Origin: Chryseobacterium cucumeris
GTDB taxonomy: Bacteria; Bacteroidota; Bacteroidia; Flavobacteriales; Weeksellaceae
Direction of reading: 5' to 3'
Assembly: GCF_016775705.1 (NCBI RefSeq)
Contig: NZ_CP068760.1
Span: 3,286,001-3,350,000 of the forward strand
DNA: 64,000 nucleotides
Shown: positions 35,959-44,166 of the stretch, piece by piece
Numbering within the stretch: the stretch's first letter is position 1
How the letters are laid out: the number at the start of each line of letters is the position of its first letter
The notes under the pieces: generated by a model
Database searches by the model: none
Told to the model about the DNA's origin: nothing
Seen by the model: the letters and a program-made list of their open reading frames with translations, nothing else
Translations under genes and position numbers: made by a program

Positions 35959-36954
35959 TTAAATAGGCTGATATCTTCTGCCCGTTCTGTTTAAAAATCT
36001 CCTTACTCTTCTGATTTTGACCTTGGCCCGTTTTGAAAGTCTGAAATACTTGGTGACATTGGTTAGAAGTACTCCCAGCAATATGATGAATAAACCATAC
36101 AGCTGACCTCCATTGATGCTTTGGTGGGCAACAATCCAGCCTGCAATCACGGTTACAATAGGATTGATGTAGGTATGGGTGCTTACCAAAGCAGCGGGTT
36201 TTACGGACAGAAGCCAAATGTACGACAAATAAGCGACTATCGATCCAAAGAAGATCAAAAATAGAACCCCAAACCATGCCGATAATGGAACCGCAGAAAC
36301 TGAAAAATCAGTCCATTCTCTTCTGAAAAAGGCGATAATGAAAGAGGCTAATCCCGCTACGATAAGCTGTTGGGCAATATTCATAAACGTAGATTGGGAA
36401 GCCGGATTTTTCTTTGAATATAATGAACCCAATACCCAGGCAATGGAGCTTAGTCCTAATACCACAAACGCAGTAATACGCAGGTTTCCATCTGCCAATG
36501 CATGGGCATTAGAATTTACACTGCCCTTTAAAAACATAATCAGCCCTACGAAACCGATAATCAATCCTATCGGAATGAATTTATCCGAAAAATAATATTT
36601 CCAGTTTTTCTTATCGATAGCAATGAACCAAAATGGTCCTGTTGCAATAGAAATGGCCGCCTCAGAAGCCGTTACATACTGTTCTCCCCAGGCAACAAGC
36701 CCGGTTCCTCCGGTAAGAATAAGAATACCGGTTATGGCATTTTTCTTCCAGTTGATCAGAGAATTTGCTTTTTCCCCTTTAGAGAGAAGATAGCTTATCA
36801 TCAGAATTCCGGCAACCAGAAATCTTAACCCCGAAAGAATGAATGGCGGAAATCCTTTTAAGCCAAATGAAATAGCTAAAAACGTAATTCCCCATATCAC
36901 ATAGATGTTTGTAAACGCCAATGGAATTAACCATTTGTTTTTAGAATTGCTCAT
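35959..36954 (-). CDS. EamA/DMT-family permease, first gene of the methionine operon
   Basis: About 331 residues from the ATG at 36954 (the frame is open 16 codons further, across the attenuator hairpin, which makes the upstream start unlikely). Ten hydrophobic helices in two EamA halves. Members move amino acids or other metabolites. Its place directly in front of metN with an 18-base gap and behind a Met-rich leader suggests a methionine-related substrate. The short basic tail (R-R-V-R-R-F-L-N-R-T-G-R-R) is unusual. Confidence 0.85.
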   Translation of the reverse strand: MSNSKNKWLIPLAFTNIYVIWGITFLAISFGLKGFPPFILSGLRFLVAGILMISYLLSKGEKANSLINWKKNAITGILILTGGTGLVAWGEQYVTASEAAISIATGPFWFIAIDKKNWKYYFSDKFIPIGLIIGFVGLIMFLKGSVNSNAHALADGNLRITAFVVLGLSSIAWVLGSLYSKKNPASQSTFMNIAQQLIVAGLASFIIAFFRREWTDFSVSAVPLSAWFGVLFLIFFGSIVAYLSYIWLLSVKPAALVSTHTYINPIVTVIAGWIVAHQSINGGQLYGLFIILLGVLLTNVTKYFRLSKRAKVKIRRVRRFLNRTGRRYQPI

Positions 36955-36984
36955 TTTTATGTTTTTAATGTTGTTGTGTTCAAT

Positions 36985-37016
36985 GAAAAAAGGCTCTACC
37001 ACGTGGTAAAGCCTTT
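36985..37016 (-). terminator. Attenuator terminator in the leader of the methionine operon
   Basis: On the minus strand the arms AAAGGCTTTACCAC and GTGGTAGAGCCTTT pair over all 14 positions (one U-G), followed by six T, ending about 30 bases before the EamA start codon. The same DNA read on the plus strand has a C-A mismatch, so it is built for minus-strand RNA. It lies between promoter and first gene. Confidence 0.8.
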
Positions 37017-37042
37017 GAAAATATATCTAAATAAAAGTAAGG

Positions 37043-37141
37043 TCAACCACAGTATTCTTGATGTATAGGCATACACATATCCTTCATCATATTTTTGATG
37101 TTATGTTTCTTAATTGAATTATATTTTAATTCTGCCTTCAT
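37043..37141 (-). CDS. Met-codon-rich leader peptide
   Basis: A 32-codon frame starting at 37141, about 20 nt after the predicted transcription start, and ending 27 bases before the attenuator hairpin. Its second half reads K-N-M-M-K-D-M-C-M-P-I-H-Q-E-Y-C-G: four Met codons within seven positions, plus the initial Met. Such a density next to a terminator and in front of a methionine transport operon is what a leader peptide for ribosome-stalling attenuation looks like. The codon for the final Gly (GGT, within TGTGGT) can pair with ACCAC in the 5' arm of the hairpin, a possible antiterminator. Too short to judge by codon use. Confidence 0.6.
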   Translation of the reverse strand: MKAELKYNSIKKHNIKNMMKDMCMPIHQEYCG

Positions 37142-37167
37142 TTTGTCTTATTTCCTGAATACGTTTG

Positions 37168-37175
37168 CAAATATA
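37168..37175 (-). promoter_or_regulatory. -7 box of the methionine operon leader
   Basis: TATATTTG on the minus strand matches TAnnTTTG exactly. It places transcription start near 37160, giving a leader of about 205 nt before the EamA gene. Confidence 0.6.
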
Positions 37176-37460
37176 TAATATAATTTTTATTAGTCCACTA
37201 AAAAAGTAGGCTTTTTGAATATTAAATTATTGTTAATGGATTAACTATATTTAATTCAGTGTTTTATGTGTTTTTATTTTTTGATTATTTTAAAGTGTTT
37301 ATCGATTTTTTATGCTTTTTAATTCAAATACTATAGAAATTGACCGGTAATTGGGGTTGTAGAAAACATAAAATAAACTGAATTTTTTGAGAATTGTGTA
37401 AAGGCTGGTTGTGGGATGTTTAAAAAATGATTTAAATGTGTTTCCGAAAAGAGGGTTTTG

Positions 37461-37482
37461 CATTTATTAAACTAGTTAAATG
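37461..37482. promoter_or_regulatory. Shared palindromic operator, detox operon 1
   Basis: Core TTTATTAAACTAGTTAAA, bounded by CA and TG. The identical 22 bases recur at 44167-44188 before the pirin operon. In both cases the site starts exactly 42 bases before the -7 box, and the flanking bases just downstream (CAGG-TTTC) are also alike. Confidence 0.75.
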
Positions 37483-37502
37483 CACAGGATTTCTGTTCAC
37501 TG

Positions 37503-37510
37503 TAATTTAG
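37503..37510 (+). promoter_or_regulatory. -7 box of detox operon 1
   Basis: TAATTTAG, one base off TAnnTTTG, 18 bases before the ATG at 37528. Confidence 0.45.
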
Positions 37511-37527
37511 CATCAAAATTAAAAGAC

Positions 37528-38460
37528 ATGGACAATAGAATTTTAGGTCTGCATCATATTACTGCTATTGCAGACAACGCCAAAAGAAATTTAGATTTTT
37601 ATACCAAAGTTTTAGGCGTAAGACTGGTAAAGAAAACTGTAAATTTTGATGATCCGGGAACGTATCATTTTTATTTCGGAAATGAAAACGGAACTCCGGG
37701 AACCATTCTTACATTCTTTCCGTGGGAAGGAATAGGAAAAGGAACCAATGGAAGCGGAATGGCTACTCATATCGGATATTCTGTACCGAAAGGAAGTCTT
37801 GACTTTTGGAAAAACCATTTACAAAACCTTAATGTAACCACGGAAGAAGGCGAAATATTCGGAGAAAAGATGATTTCTTTTAAAGATCCGGACGGACTTC
37901 AGTTACAGTTAATAGAACCATTAGTTGAAGACAACAGAAAAGTATGGACCACGGATGATATCAAAGATGAAAATGCATTAAAAGGTTTTCACAATGTCAC
38001 TCTAACCTTAAAAAAAGCAGATCCTACCATTAAAGTTCTGACCGATATTTTAGGATATGATTTGCAGAAACAGGAGGGAGAAAGATACAGATTAGCAACT
38101 GATGCTATTGATACCGCTAATATTGTTGATATTATTGAAAATGACACCATTTCGGCAGGTAGAAATGCAGCTGGAACCAATCACCATATTGCATTCAGAG
38201 TAAAAGATGATAATGTTTTGATGGAATATCGTGAGAAAGCCTTATCCGCAGGACTAAGCATCACACCAAAAATCAACAGAGATTATTTCTACTCACTGTA
38301 CTTCCGTGAGCCGGGTGGAGTTTTATTTGAAATTGCAACCGATAATCCTGGATTCACTGTAGATGAGCCTTTGGAAGAGTTGGGAACCAACCTTAAACTT
38401 CCTGTTCAATACCAAGGAATGCGTGAGAAAATAGAAGGAGTATTGCCGAACTTATCATAG
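37528..38460 (+). CDS. Ring-cleaving dioxygenase-like VOC protein (MhqO/MhqE type)
   Basis: 310 residues from the ATG at 37528, chosen over 37480 because that one lies inside the promoter. Two vicinal-oxygen-chelate repeats: L-G-L-H-H-I-T-A-I at 5 and L-V-K-K-T-V-N-F-D in the first, N-H-H-I-A-F and L-F-E-I-A-T-D-N-P-G-F in the second. His and Glu of these motifs form the metal site. Relatives in Bacillus (MhqO, MhqE) are induced by quinones and protect against them. First gene of an operon with a GNAT protein, a second VOC enzyme and an esterase. Controlled from the shared palindrome. Confidence 0.85.
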   Translation: MDNRILGLHHITAIADNAKRNLDFYTKVLGVRLVKKTVNFDDPGTYHFYFGNENGTPGTILTFFPWEGIGKGTNGSGMATHIGYSVPKGSLDFWKNHLQNLNVTTEEGEIFGEKMISFKDPDGLQLQLIEPLVEDNRKVWTTDDIKDENALKGFHNVTLTLKKADPTIKVLTDILGYDLQKQEGERYRLATDAIDTANIVDIIENDTISAGRNAAGTNHHIAFRVKDDNVLMEYREKALSAGLSITPKINRDYFYSLYFREPGGVLFEIATDNPGFTVDEPLEELGTNLKLPVQYQGMREKIEGVLPNLS

Positions 38461-38519
38461 GTCATCGGTCAGAACTTATAAAGATGCTAATTTTGAATTA
38501 ACAATTAAAAACAAGAAAA

Positions 38520-38816
38520 ATGGAAAGAACAGAAATAGTTTTAGAAGGAAGAAAAGGAGAGATTCAGCTTTTCTCAGACGATCATAAAGCAGGTAAAATG
38601 GACATATCAGTTATAGGAAAAAAACTGACCGTTTACCATACCGAAGTAAATCCGGAATATGAAGGAAAAGGCTTTGCCAAAATCTTACTGGAAAGACTGG
38701 TTTCCTACGCAAGAGAAAATGATTTGAAAATTCTACCGCTATGTCCTTATGTTCACGCTCAGTTCAAACGTCATCCGGAAGAATATAATGATGTATGGTT
38801 GAAGGAAGAACTGTAG
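38520..38816 (+). CDS. Small GNAT-type N-acetyltransferase (YjdJ-like)
   Basis: 98 residues, the short Gcn5-related form. The acetyl-CoA loop E-Y-E-G-K-G-F-A-K-I-L-L-E-R-L is clear, and the C-terminal C-P-Y-V-H-A-Q-F-K-R-H-P-E-E-Y is typical of the group. Substrate unknown. It sits 60 bases after the first dioxygenase-like gene and is followed by a long purine-rich tract before the second; co-transcription with both is likely. Confidence 0.85.
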   Translation: MERTEIVLEGRKGEIQLFSDDHKAGKMDISVIGKKLTVYHTEVNPEYEGKGFAKILLERLVSYARENDLKILPLCPYVHAQFKRHPEEYNDVWLKEEL

Positions 38817-39002
38817 GGAGTTTGAGATGCGGGATGCGGGTTTTCGAGATTCGAGATTCGAGTTTCAGGATACGGGTTTTTGAGATTCGAGTTTGAGAGT
38901 CTGAGGGGAAGAGGGTTTGAGAATCTTGAGCTAAAAACAGAAGATGAATAAAGTTATTCTCGAACTTATCAACTCGAATCCCGAACCCCGAAATCTCGCC
39001 TC
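38817..39002. repeat. Purine-rich tract and facing pyrimidine-rich tract, imperfect long hairpin
   Basis: 38817-38935 is a run of units such as GATTCGAGTTTGAGAG and GCGGGTTTTCGAG. 38968-39002 holds the opposite sense (CTCGAATCCCGAACCCCG). The two can pair imperfectly within the transcript between the GNAT gene and the next VOC gene. Confidence 0.55.
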
Positions 39003-39034
39003 CATTATAATAACCAATTAACAATTTTATCACA

Positions 39035-39988
39035 ATGAAACTTATCACAGGATTGCATCACGTTACGGCAATTACCGGCAATGCACAGGAAAATATAGAT
39101 TTTTATACCGGAGTTTTGGGGCTTCGATTGGTCAAAAAAACAGTCAATTTTGATTATTCAGATGTTTATCATTTTTATTTCGGTGACGAGTACGGAACAC
39201 CTGGAACGATTATGACTACTTTTCCCTATGGTAAAGATCTGATCAATGGCAGACATGGAAAAGGAATGCTTAACACCACTGCTTTTTCAGTTTCTATAGA
39301 TGCCCTGGATTATTGGATGAACCGTCTGGAACAGTTTAATATTCCCTTCAAACAGCCGCAGCAAAGATTTTCTGATGAAGTTTTCATTTATCTTGAAGAT
39401 TTTGACGGACTGGGATTGGAATTGGTTTTTAATGATAAAGACGAAAGAAAAGGTTATTATAATGGTTATATTCCAAAATATTATGCCATCAAAGGGATTC
39501 ATCATGTGGAAATCTGGCAGGATGCTTATGAAAGAACAGCAGCACTTCTGACCACCCAGATGGATCATAAAGTGATCAAAGAAAGCCCTGACCGATTGAG
39601 ACTGGGAACAGAAAATATGCCGGGGAAATATGTAGATCTGCTTTCTACCCCAAATGCTTTAAAAGGTTTAGCAGGAAGAGGTACCGTTCATCATGTGGCT
39701 TTTGCTACTCCCGACGCAGAGTCCCAGCTGGAAATGGTAAAGAGACTCAACACATACGGATTGGAGCATACCGAAGTGAAAGACAGAAAATATTTTACTT
39801 CCGTATATTTTAAAGAACCGGGAGGCGTTTTGTTTGAAATAGCAACTTCAGGCCCAGGGTTCGACGTGGATGAAGAAGCTGCATTTTTAGGTGAAGATCT
39901 GCAATTGCCGCTACAGTTTGAAAAAAGAAGAGAACGTTTGAAAGAAGTTCTTCCCAAAATCGATTATCCAACAGAAAAATTCAGATAG
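39035..39988 (+). CDS. Second ring-cleaving dioxygenase-like VOC protein
   Basis: 317 residues, clearly a paralogue of the product of 37528-38460: G-L-H-H-V-T-A-I-T-G-N-A-Q-E-N-I-D-F-Y and L-V-K-K-T-V-N-F-D are shared, with the second repeat keeping V-H-H-V-A-F and L-F-E-I-A-T-S-G-P-G-F. The metal-binding His, His and Glu appear intact. The two probably take different aromatic or quinone substrates. Followed after 5 bases by an esterase gene. Confidence 0.85.
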   Translation: MKLITGLHHVTAITGNAQENIDFYTGVLGLRLVKKTVNFDYSDVYHFYFGDEYGTPGTIMTTFPYGKDLINGRHGKGMLNTTAFSVSIDALDYWMNRLEQFNIPFKQPQQRFSDEVFIYLEDFDGLGLELVFNDKDERKGYYNGYIPKYYAIKGIHHVEIWQDAYERTAALLTTQMDHKVIKESPDRLRLGTENMPGKYVDLLSTPNALKGLAGRGTVHHVAFATPDAESQLEMVKRLNTYGLEHTEVKDRKYFTSVYFKEPGGVLFEIATSGPGFDVDEEAAFLGEDLQLPLQFEKRRERLKEVLPKIDYPTEKFR

Positions 39989-39993
39989 AAATA

Positions 39994-40614
39994 ATGAGTC
40001 ATACTTTAAATATAAAAACAGCAGGAATACCCTTAAATCAGGCGGAAAAAGCTTTGATCATGATTCACGGACGCGGAGGAAGTGCTCAGGATATTCTGAG
40101 TTTATCCCAGCATTTGAATGTAAAAGACTATGCACTTCTAGCCCCACAGGCTTTGAATCACAGCTGGTATCCTTTTTCATTTATAGCTCCGGTGGAACAA
40201 AACGAACCGTGGTTATCATCAGCTCTTGAAATGGTTGAAGAAACGGTAAAAGCGGTTGTCAATTCAGGAATAAAACCTGAAAATATATACTTTTTCGGAT
40301 TTTCCCAGGGAGCCTGTCTTACCCTTGAATTTTTAGCCCGTAATGCTCAGAAGTTCGGTGGAGCGGCAGCTATTATTGGTGGCGTGATTGGAGATAAAAT
40401 CAACCGTGAAAATTATAAAGGTGATTTTGCAGGGACTCCGGTTTTCCTGGGAACCAGCAATCCTGATTTTCATGTTCCGGTAGAAAGAGTATATGCTACA
40501 GCTAATATTTTAAGAGAAATGAATGCGGAGGTAACAGAAAAAGTATATGCCAATTTTGGACATTCTATTAACGAAGAAGAAATTGAAATAGCGAATTCAG
40601 TTATATTTAAATAG
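39994..40614 (+). CDS. Phospholipase/carboxylesterase-family alpha/beta hydrolase (MhqD-like)
   Basis: 206 residues. The nucleophile elbow G-F-S-Q-G-A lies at about residue 105; D in S-N-P-D-F-H-V-P and H in F-G-H-S-I complete the triad; the oxyanion region is I-H-G-R-G-G-S. This is the size and pattern of MhqD/YodD, which in Bacillus is coded beside the dioxygenase MhqE. Five bases separate it from the preceding VOC gene, so translation is likely coupled. Cytoplasmic. Its substrate is unknown. Confidence 0.85.
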   Translation: MSHTLNIKTAGIPLNQAEKALIMIHGRGGSAQDILSLSQHLNVKDYALLAPQALNHSWYPFSFIAPVEQNEPWLSSALEMVEETVKAVVNSGIKPENIYFFGFSQGACLTLEFLARNAQKFGGAAAIIGGVIGDKINRENYKGDFAGTPVFLGTSNPDFHVPVERVYATANILREMNAEVTEKVYANFGHSINEEEIEIANSVIFK

Positions 40615-40617
40615 TTT

Positions 40618-40780
40618 AACCACAAAAGTCACAAAAGATTTGATAAGTAAATATCGAGCGCTTAAAAAGAACACTTAAGTTTTATAAAAATCTTTGATTT
40701 TTCTCTCATGTGATCTTTATATTGTATATTATTAAACTTTACAAACATTTTAAAACAAAAACTTTGTGACTTTTGTGGTT
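40618..40780. repeat. 163-nt inverted-repeat element
   Basis: Ends in ACCACAAAAGTCACAAAAG and its complement ACTTTGTGACTTTTGTGGT (arms of about 19 bases). The middle is AT-rich with no frame. It lies directly after the esterase stop. A similar left end (AGCCACAAAAGTTTT) occurs at 47690. Confidence 0.55.
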
Positions 40781-40810
40781 ATTACATTTTTAAGTAACCT
40801 AGTGAAGTGG

Positions 40811-40877
40811 AGATTCCTACGGAATGGCAAAGTATGAGGATTAACTATCCATACAGATTGTCACTCCGTAGGAGTCT
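40811..40877. repeat. Dispersed 67-nt inverted repeat, copy b
   Basis: Left arm AGATTCCTACGGAATG, right arm CACTCCGTAGGAGTCT. The rest of 40781-40995 contains two copies of GGCTTTAGCCC-type hairpins (40904-40921 and 40944-40957) before the antiporter gene. Confidence 0.75.
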
Positions 40878-40995
40878 CAATAAATAAATTAACATTCAAT
40901 AGCGGTGGGCTTTAGCCCGCCTTTAAAAAAATAAATTTACCACTGGCTTTAGCCCAAACATAAATGATCAGAATCTGAAATCTAACTTCAAAAAC

Positions 40996-42606
40996 ATGCA
41001 CGAACAATTACTTTTAATATTAGGACTTTTATTACTTGTTATGCTGCTGGTCATGCTGGCACAACGGATCAAAATTGCCTATCCTATCTTTCTGGTACTT
41101 GCCGGATTGGGGATCAGCCTTATTCCCGGAGTCCCTGTTTTAAAGCTGGATCCGGAGATTATATTTCTGATTTTCTTACCACCTCTTTTATACGAAGCAG
41201 CCTGGTACACTTCATGGAATGATTTCTGGAAATGGAAACGTCCCATCAGCTTGTTGGCATTTGGTTTGGTATTTCTTACATCTTTGGTTGTTGCTTACAC
41301 TTCACAAATGCTGATTCCGGGATTTACGCTGGCTTTAGGCTTTTTATTGGGAGGAATTGTTTCGCCACCGGATGCAGTAGCAGCCACAACAGTTTTAAAA
41401 GGATTAAAAGTACCGAAACGTACCCTCGCTATACTGGAAGGAGAAAGTCTGATTAATGATGCCTCTTCACTGATCGTTTTCAGGTTTGCTCTGGCCGCTG
41501 TAATGACGGGTGCTTTCTCAATGCATGAAGCTACAGGACAGTTTTTTCTGGTAGCAGGAATGGGAATTGTCGTAGGAATTGCCGGAGCACATATTTTTTA
41601 TGCCATTCACCGTTTTTTACCTACAACACCTGCTATTGATGCGGCACTTACCGTAATGACGCCATATATTTTATTTCTTTCTGCAGAACATTTTCATTTT
41701 TCGGGAGTGATGGCGGTAGTGAGCGGAGGATTGTTTATGTCTTTCCGTGCTCATGAGATTTTCAAAACCGGAACTACGAGAATCAATATGACAGGAGTCT
41801 GGAACACCCTGATTTTTGTGATGAATGCTTTGGTTTTTGTATTAATAGGTCTTGAACTTCCTGATATAATCAATGGATTGGGTGAAATTTCAGTAATGGA
41901 AGGTATCAAATATGGTTTGGTTATAAGTTTGATTGTCATTGTGGTACGTCTTTTATGGATCTATCCCGTAGCTCATCTTCCAAGATGGTTCAGTGAAAAA
42001 GCCCGTCGTGATCCGAGTCCGGGATGGAAAAACCCCTTGATTATAGGATGGGCAGGAATGAGAGGAGTGGTCTCACTGGCAACAGCACTGTCCATTCCGG
42101 TTATGATGAATTCGCAGGCTGAATTTCCTATGAGAAATCTGATCATTTTTATCACATTTGTCGTCATTTTTGTGACATTAGTGTTTCAGGGACTTACCCT
42201 GCCCTTGATCATTAAATTAACCAAAATAGGGGAGATCGATCATATTTTGCCTTCTCACGAACAGCAGGCCGGGATTCAGATGAGACTGGATAAGCTTGCT
42301 GTACATAGGCTTGATAACGAATACAATGAGGTGTTGAACAGCAATAGTCTCCTTGAAAATCTTAAAAATACGCTGGAAAGTGATATCAAACTTCACCAGA
42401 ATCATCTCAATTCTATTGAAATGTGTACCAACAGGCAAAACGATATGGCCGAATATCATAAAGTGATGATGGATATATTTGCCTTACAGAGAAAAGAACT
42501 CTTTAAAATGAAACGCGAAAAACTTTTCAGTGATGACGAGATTCGAAAAGCAGAATCACAACTGGATCTGAATGAATTAAAAATTACAGGAAATAAACAT
42601 TTGTAG
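40996..42606 (+). CDS. Na+/H+ antiporter, CPA1 family
   Basis: 536 residues. Twelve or thirteen hydrophobic helices in the first 410 residues, then a cytoplasmic, charged and partly coiled-coil tail of about 120. The exchanger core is intact: S-P-P-D-A-V-A-A at about 131 and E-S-L-I-N-D-A-S-S-L at about 152, which carry the transport aspartates. Exchanges sodium (or potassium) for protons across the inner membrane. Its own transcription unit, preceded by dispersed repeats and followed by a purine-rich tract. Confidence 0.93.
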   Translation: MHEQLLLILGLLLLVMLLVMLAQRIKIAYPIFLVLAGLGISLIPGVPVLKLDPEIIFLIFLPPLLYEAAWYTSWNDFWKWKRPISLLAFGLVFLTSLVVAYTSQMLIPGFTLALGFLLGGIVSPPDAVAATTVLKGLKVPKRTLAILEGESLINDASSLIVFRFALAAVMTGAFSMHEATGQFFLVAGMGIVVGIAGAHIFYAIHRFLPTTPAIDAALTVMTPYILFLSAEHFHFSGVMAVVSGGLFMSFRAHEIFKTGTTRINMTGVWNTLIFVMNALVFVLIGLELPDIINGLGEISVMEGIKYGLVISLIVIVVRLLWIYPVAHLPRWFSEKARRDPSPGWKNPLIIGWAGMRGVVSLATALSIPVMMNSQAEFPMRNLIIFITFVVIFVTLVFQGLTLPLIIKLTKIGEIDHILPSHEQQAGIQMRLDKLAVHRLDNEYNEVLNSNSLLENLKNTLESDIKLHQNHLNSIEMCTNRQNDMAEYHKVMMDIFALQRKELFKMKREKLFSDDEIRKAESQLDLNELKITGNKHL

Positions 42607-42690
42607 CGGGTTTCGGGTTTGAGGGTAAGAGAGTGGGTGCGAGGTTTCGAGGTTTTGGATACGAGTGGGAGAGTATGAGGATGGGTGCGT
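42607..42690. repeat. Purine-rich low-complexity tract
   Basis: Units such as GAGGGTAAGAGAGTGGGTG and GAGGTTTCGAGGTTTT, beginning at the stop of the antiporter gene. Confidence 0.5.
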
Positions 42691-42719
42691 TTGAAATTAT
42701 AAGAGTGTAAATTATTACA

Positions 42720-42780
42720 GACAGAATGAACAAACTAAGCCCTTTATCTATTTTACACTATATCATTCCGCAGAAATCCA
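42720..42780. repeat. Dispersed 67-nt inverted repeat, copy h (decayed)
   Basis: The right arm TCATTCCGCAGAAATCC is clear; the left arm is reduced to ACAGAATGA. The spacer keeps the ACAAACTAAG type sequence of other copies. Confidence 0.5.
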
Positions 42781-42861
42781 AATCGTCATTTTACCCTTCA
42801 AGTAAACAATATAAACATTAAACTCTGAACCTTGAACTTTAAACTTTAAACATTGAACAAC

Positions 42862-43173
42862 ATGAAAACATTACATTTTTTAGTGATTGGAAAGAACCAG
42901 GAAATTCTGGATACTTTAAAAAGAATTATCGAAAATAATGAGGGCTGGACAGCAGAGATACAAAATGATGAAAATTTCTGCTATGAATACATAAAGGAAA
43001 ATACGGTGGACATTGTCCTTTTAAGCTCCGGCTTAGAAGATGATTTTGAGAAAGATATAAAAATATTTTGTGCCGGTTTGGATAAGGATGTTAAAGTAAT
43101 CGATCATTATGGAGGAGGAAGTGGACTTTTAAAGAACGAAGTTTACAGTCTTTTTCCTAATTTGCAGGGGTAA
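42862..43173 (+). CDS. Receiver-like protein lacking the phosphoacceptor site
   Basis: 103 residues from the ATG at 42862. The alternating strands and helices (H-F-L-V-I-G-K-N-Q-E-I-L-D-T-L-K-R-I-I, V-D-I-V-L-L-S-S-G, V-K-V-I-D-H-Y-G-G) resemble a response-regulator receiver fold, but the acidic pair of strand 1 reads I-G-K-N and the phosphorylated aspartate of strand 3 is replaced in L-L-S-S-G. It may be a pseudo-receiver. Ten bases before a Crp/Fnr regulator gene, with which it is probably co-transcribed. Function unknown. Confidence 0.6.
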   Translation: MKTLHFLVIGKNQEILDTLKRIIENNEGWTAEIQNDENFCYEYIKENTVDIVLLSSGLEDDFEKDIKIFCAGLDKDVKVIDHYGGGSGLLKNEVYSLFPNLQG

Positions 43174-43183
43174 ACTCTGCATT

Positions 43184-43768
43184 ATGTTCGAAAACATCAT
43201 CAAAAATATTACGCGATTTATTTCAATCACTCCCGAAGAAGAAAAAACTTTTACAGACCTGCTTGTCTGTCAGTCGTTTCCTAAAAAAACAGTTTTACTG
43301 AGAGAAGGAGAGATTTGCCAGTTTGAAGGGTATATTCATAAAGGATGTGTGAGAATGTATTGTTTGGATGATAATGGTTCCGAAGTAACGTTACTGTTTG
43401 CCATCGAAGATTGGTGGATCAGTGATATTGCATCATTTCATGAACAGAAGCCTTCTAAGGTTTTTATCGAAACACTGGAAGACTCGGAAATCTATATGTT
43501 GAATACTACAACAAAAGAAAAACTGCTGCAGGAAGTTCCCAAATTTGAAAGAGTTTTCAGAATGCTGGTTCAGAGGAACCTGGCAACCCTGCAAAGCCGA
43601 CTGGTGAATACCATTTCCAAGACTGCATCCGACAGATACCTTGAATTCATCAAAGTATACCCTTCCATCCCGCAAAGAGTAGCACAATACTACATTGCTT
43701 CTTACCTTGGGGTTTCAAAAGAATTTGTAAGCACCATTAGGAAGCGTCTTGCTTCAAAGGAGAAATAA
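43184..43768 (+). CDS. Crp/Fnr-family transcriptional regulator
   Basis: 194 residues. A cyclic-nucleotide-binding-like beta domain spans about 25-115 (F-P-K-K-T-V-L-L-R-E-G-E-I-C-Q-F), followed by a long helix and a C-terminal helix-turn-helix at about 165-190 (I-A-S-Y-L-G-V-S-K-E-F-V-S-T-I-R-K-R). The cAMP contact residues are not obvious, nor are the FNR iron-sulfur cysteines, so the signal is unknown. Target genes cannot be told; it lies between the two detox operons but nothing ties it to the shared palindrome. Confidence 0.88.
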   Translation: MFENIIKNITRFISITPEEEKTFTDLLVCQSFPKKTVLLREGEICQFEGYIHKGCVRMYCLDDNGSEVTLLFAIEDWWISDIASFHEQKPSKVFIETLEDSEIYMLNTTTKEKLLQEVPKFERVFRMLVQRNLATLQSRLVNTISKTASDRYLEFIKVYPSIPQRVAQYYIASYLGVSKEFVSTIRKRLASKEK

Positions 43769-43851
43769 ATCTTAGTTTTTTATACTTGCAGATTGCAGAG
43801 ATTTGCATGGGTTTTATAGGTGTGAATATTTCTGTGAAATTATAGTCACCC

Positions 43852-44022
43852 ATTTTATCGGAGATAAAATCCTTGCGCCTTAAAAATATTTAGCTTAAAA
43901 AACAACTCGCGTCTTTGCGTTTTCCAATTATTTTTTTGCTTATCATTCCTACAGAGGTTCCTAAGGAATGACACAGTTGAAATAACGGTCTTACCCACAC
44001 AGTTTGTCATTCCGTAGAATCT
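43852..44022. repeat. Composite dispersed element, copy c (hairpin, GCGCCTT/TTTGCG block, 67-nt inverted repeat)
   Basis: Begins with the perfect hairpin ATTTTATCGGAGATAAAAT, continues through GCGCCTTAAAAATATTTAG and GTCTTTGCGTTTTCCAA, and ends in the 67-nt inverted repeat (43954-44022). The same order occurs at 55777-55927 and 57687-57841. Confidence 0.7.
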
Positions 44023-44123
44023 AAATAGAGTTATTCTTTAAAATATTATATCAAATTAAATAGTTCCTAAGAGTAAAAAGACTTTTACACTTTCCAAAAA
44101 ATAACAATCCATTATAGTTATAC

Positions 44124-44157
44124 TGCCGAATACAAAAGTATCCGGCATTTTTTTTTG
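44124..44157 (+). terminator. Intrinsic terminator before the pirin operon
   Basis: Stem TGCCGAATAC / GTATCCGGCA (one mismatch) with a 4-nt loop, then ten T. Probably ends the Crp/Fnr transcript and insulates the operator 10 bases further on. Confidence 0.75.
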
Positions 44158-44166
44158 CTTCAAAGT

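Noticed and set aside
36985-37175. A SAM riboswitch before the methionine operon
   Set aside because: I could not find the conserved SAM-I or SAM-II core in the leader; the Met-rich frame and a single strong hairpin fit attenuation better. A covariance-model search would settle it.
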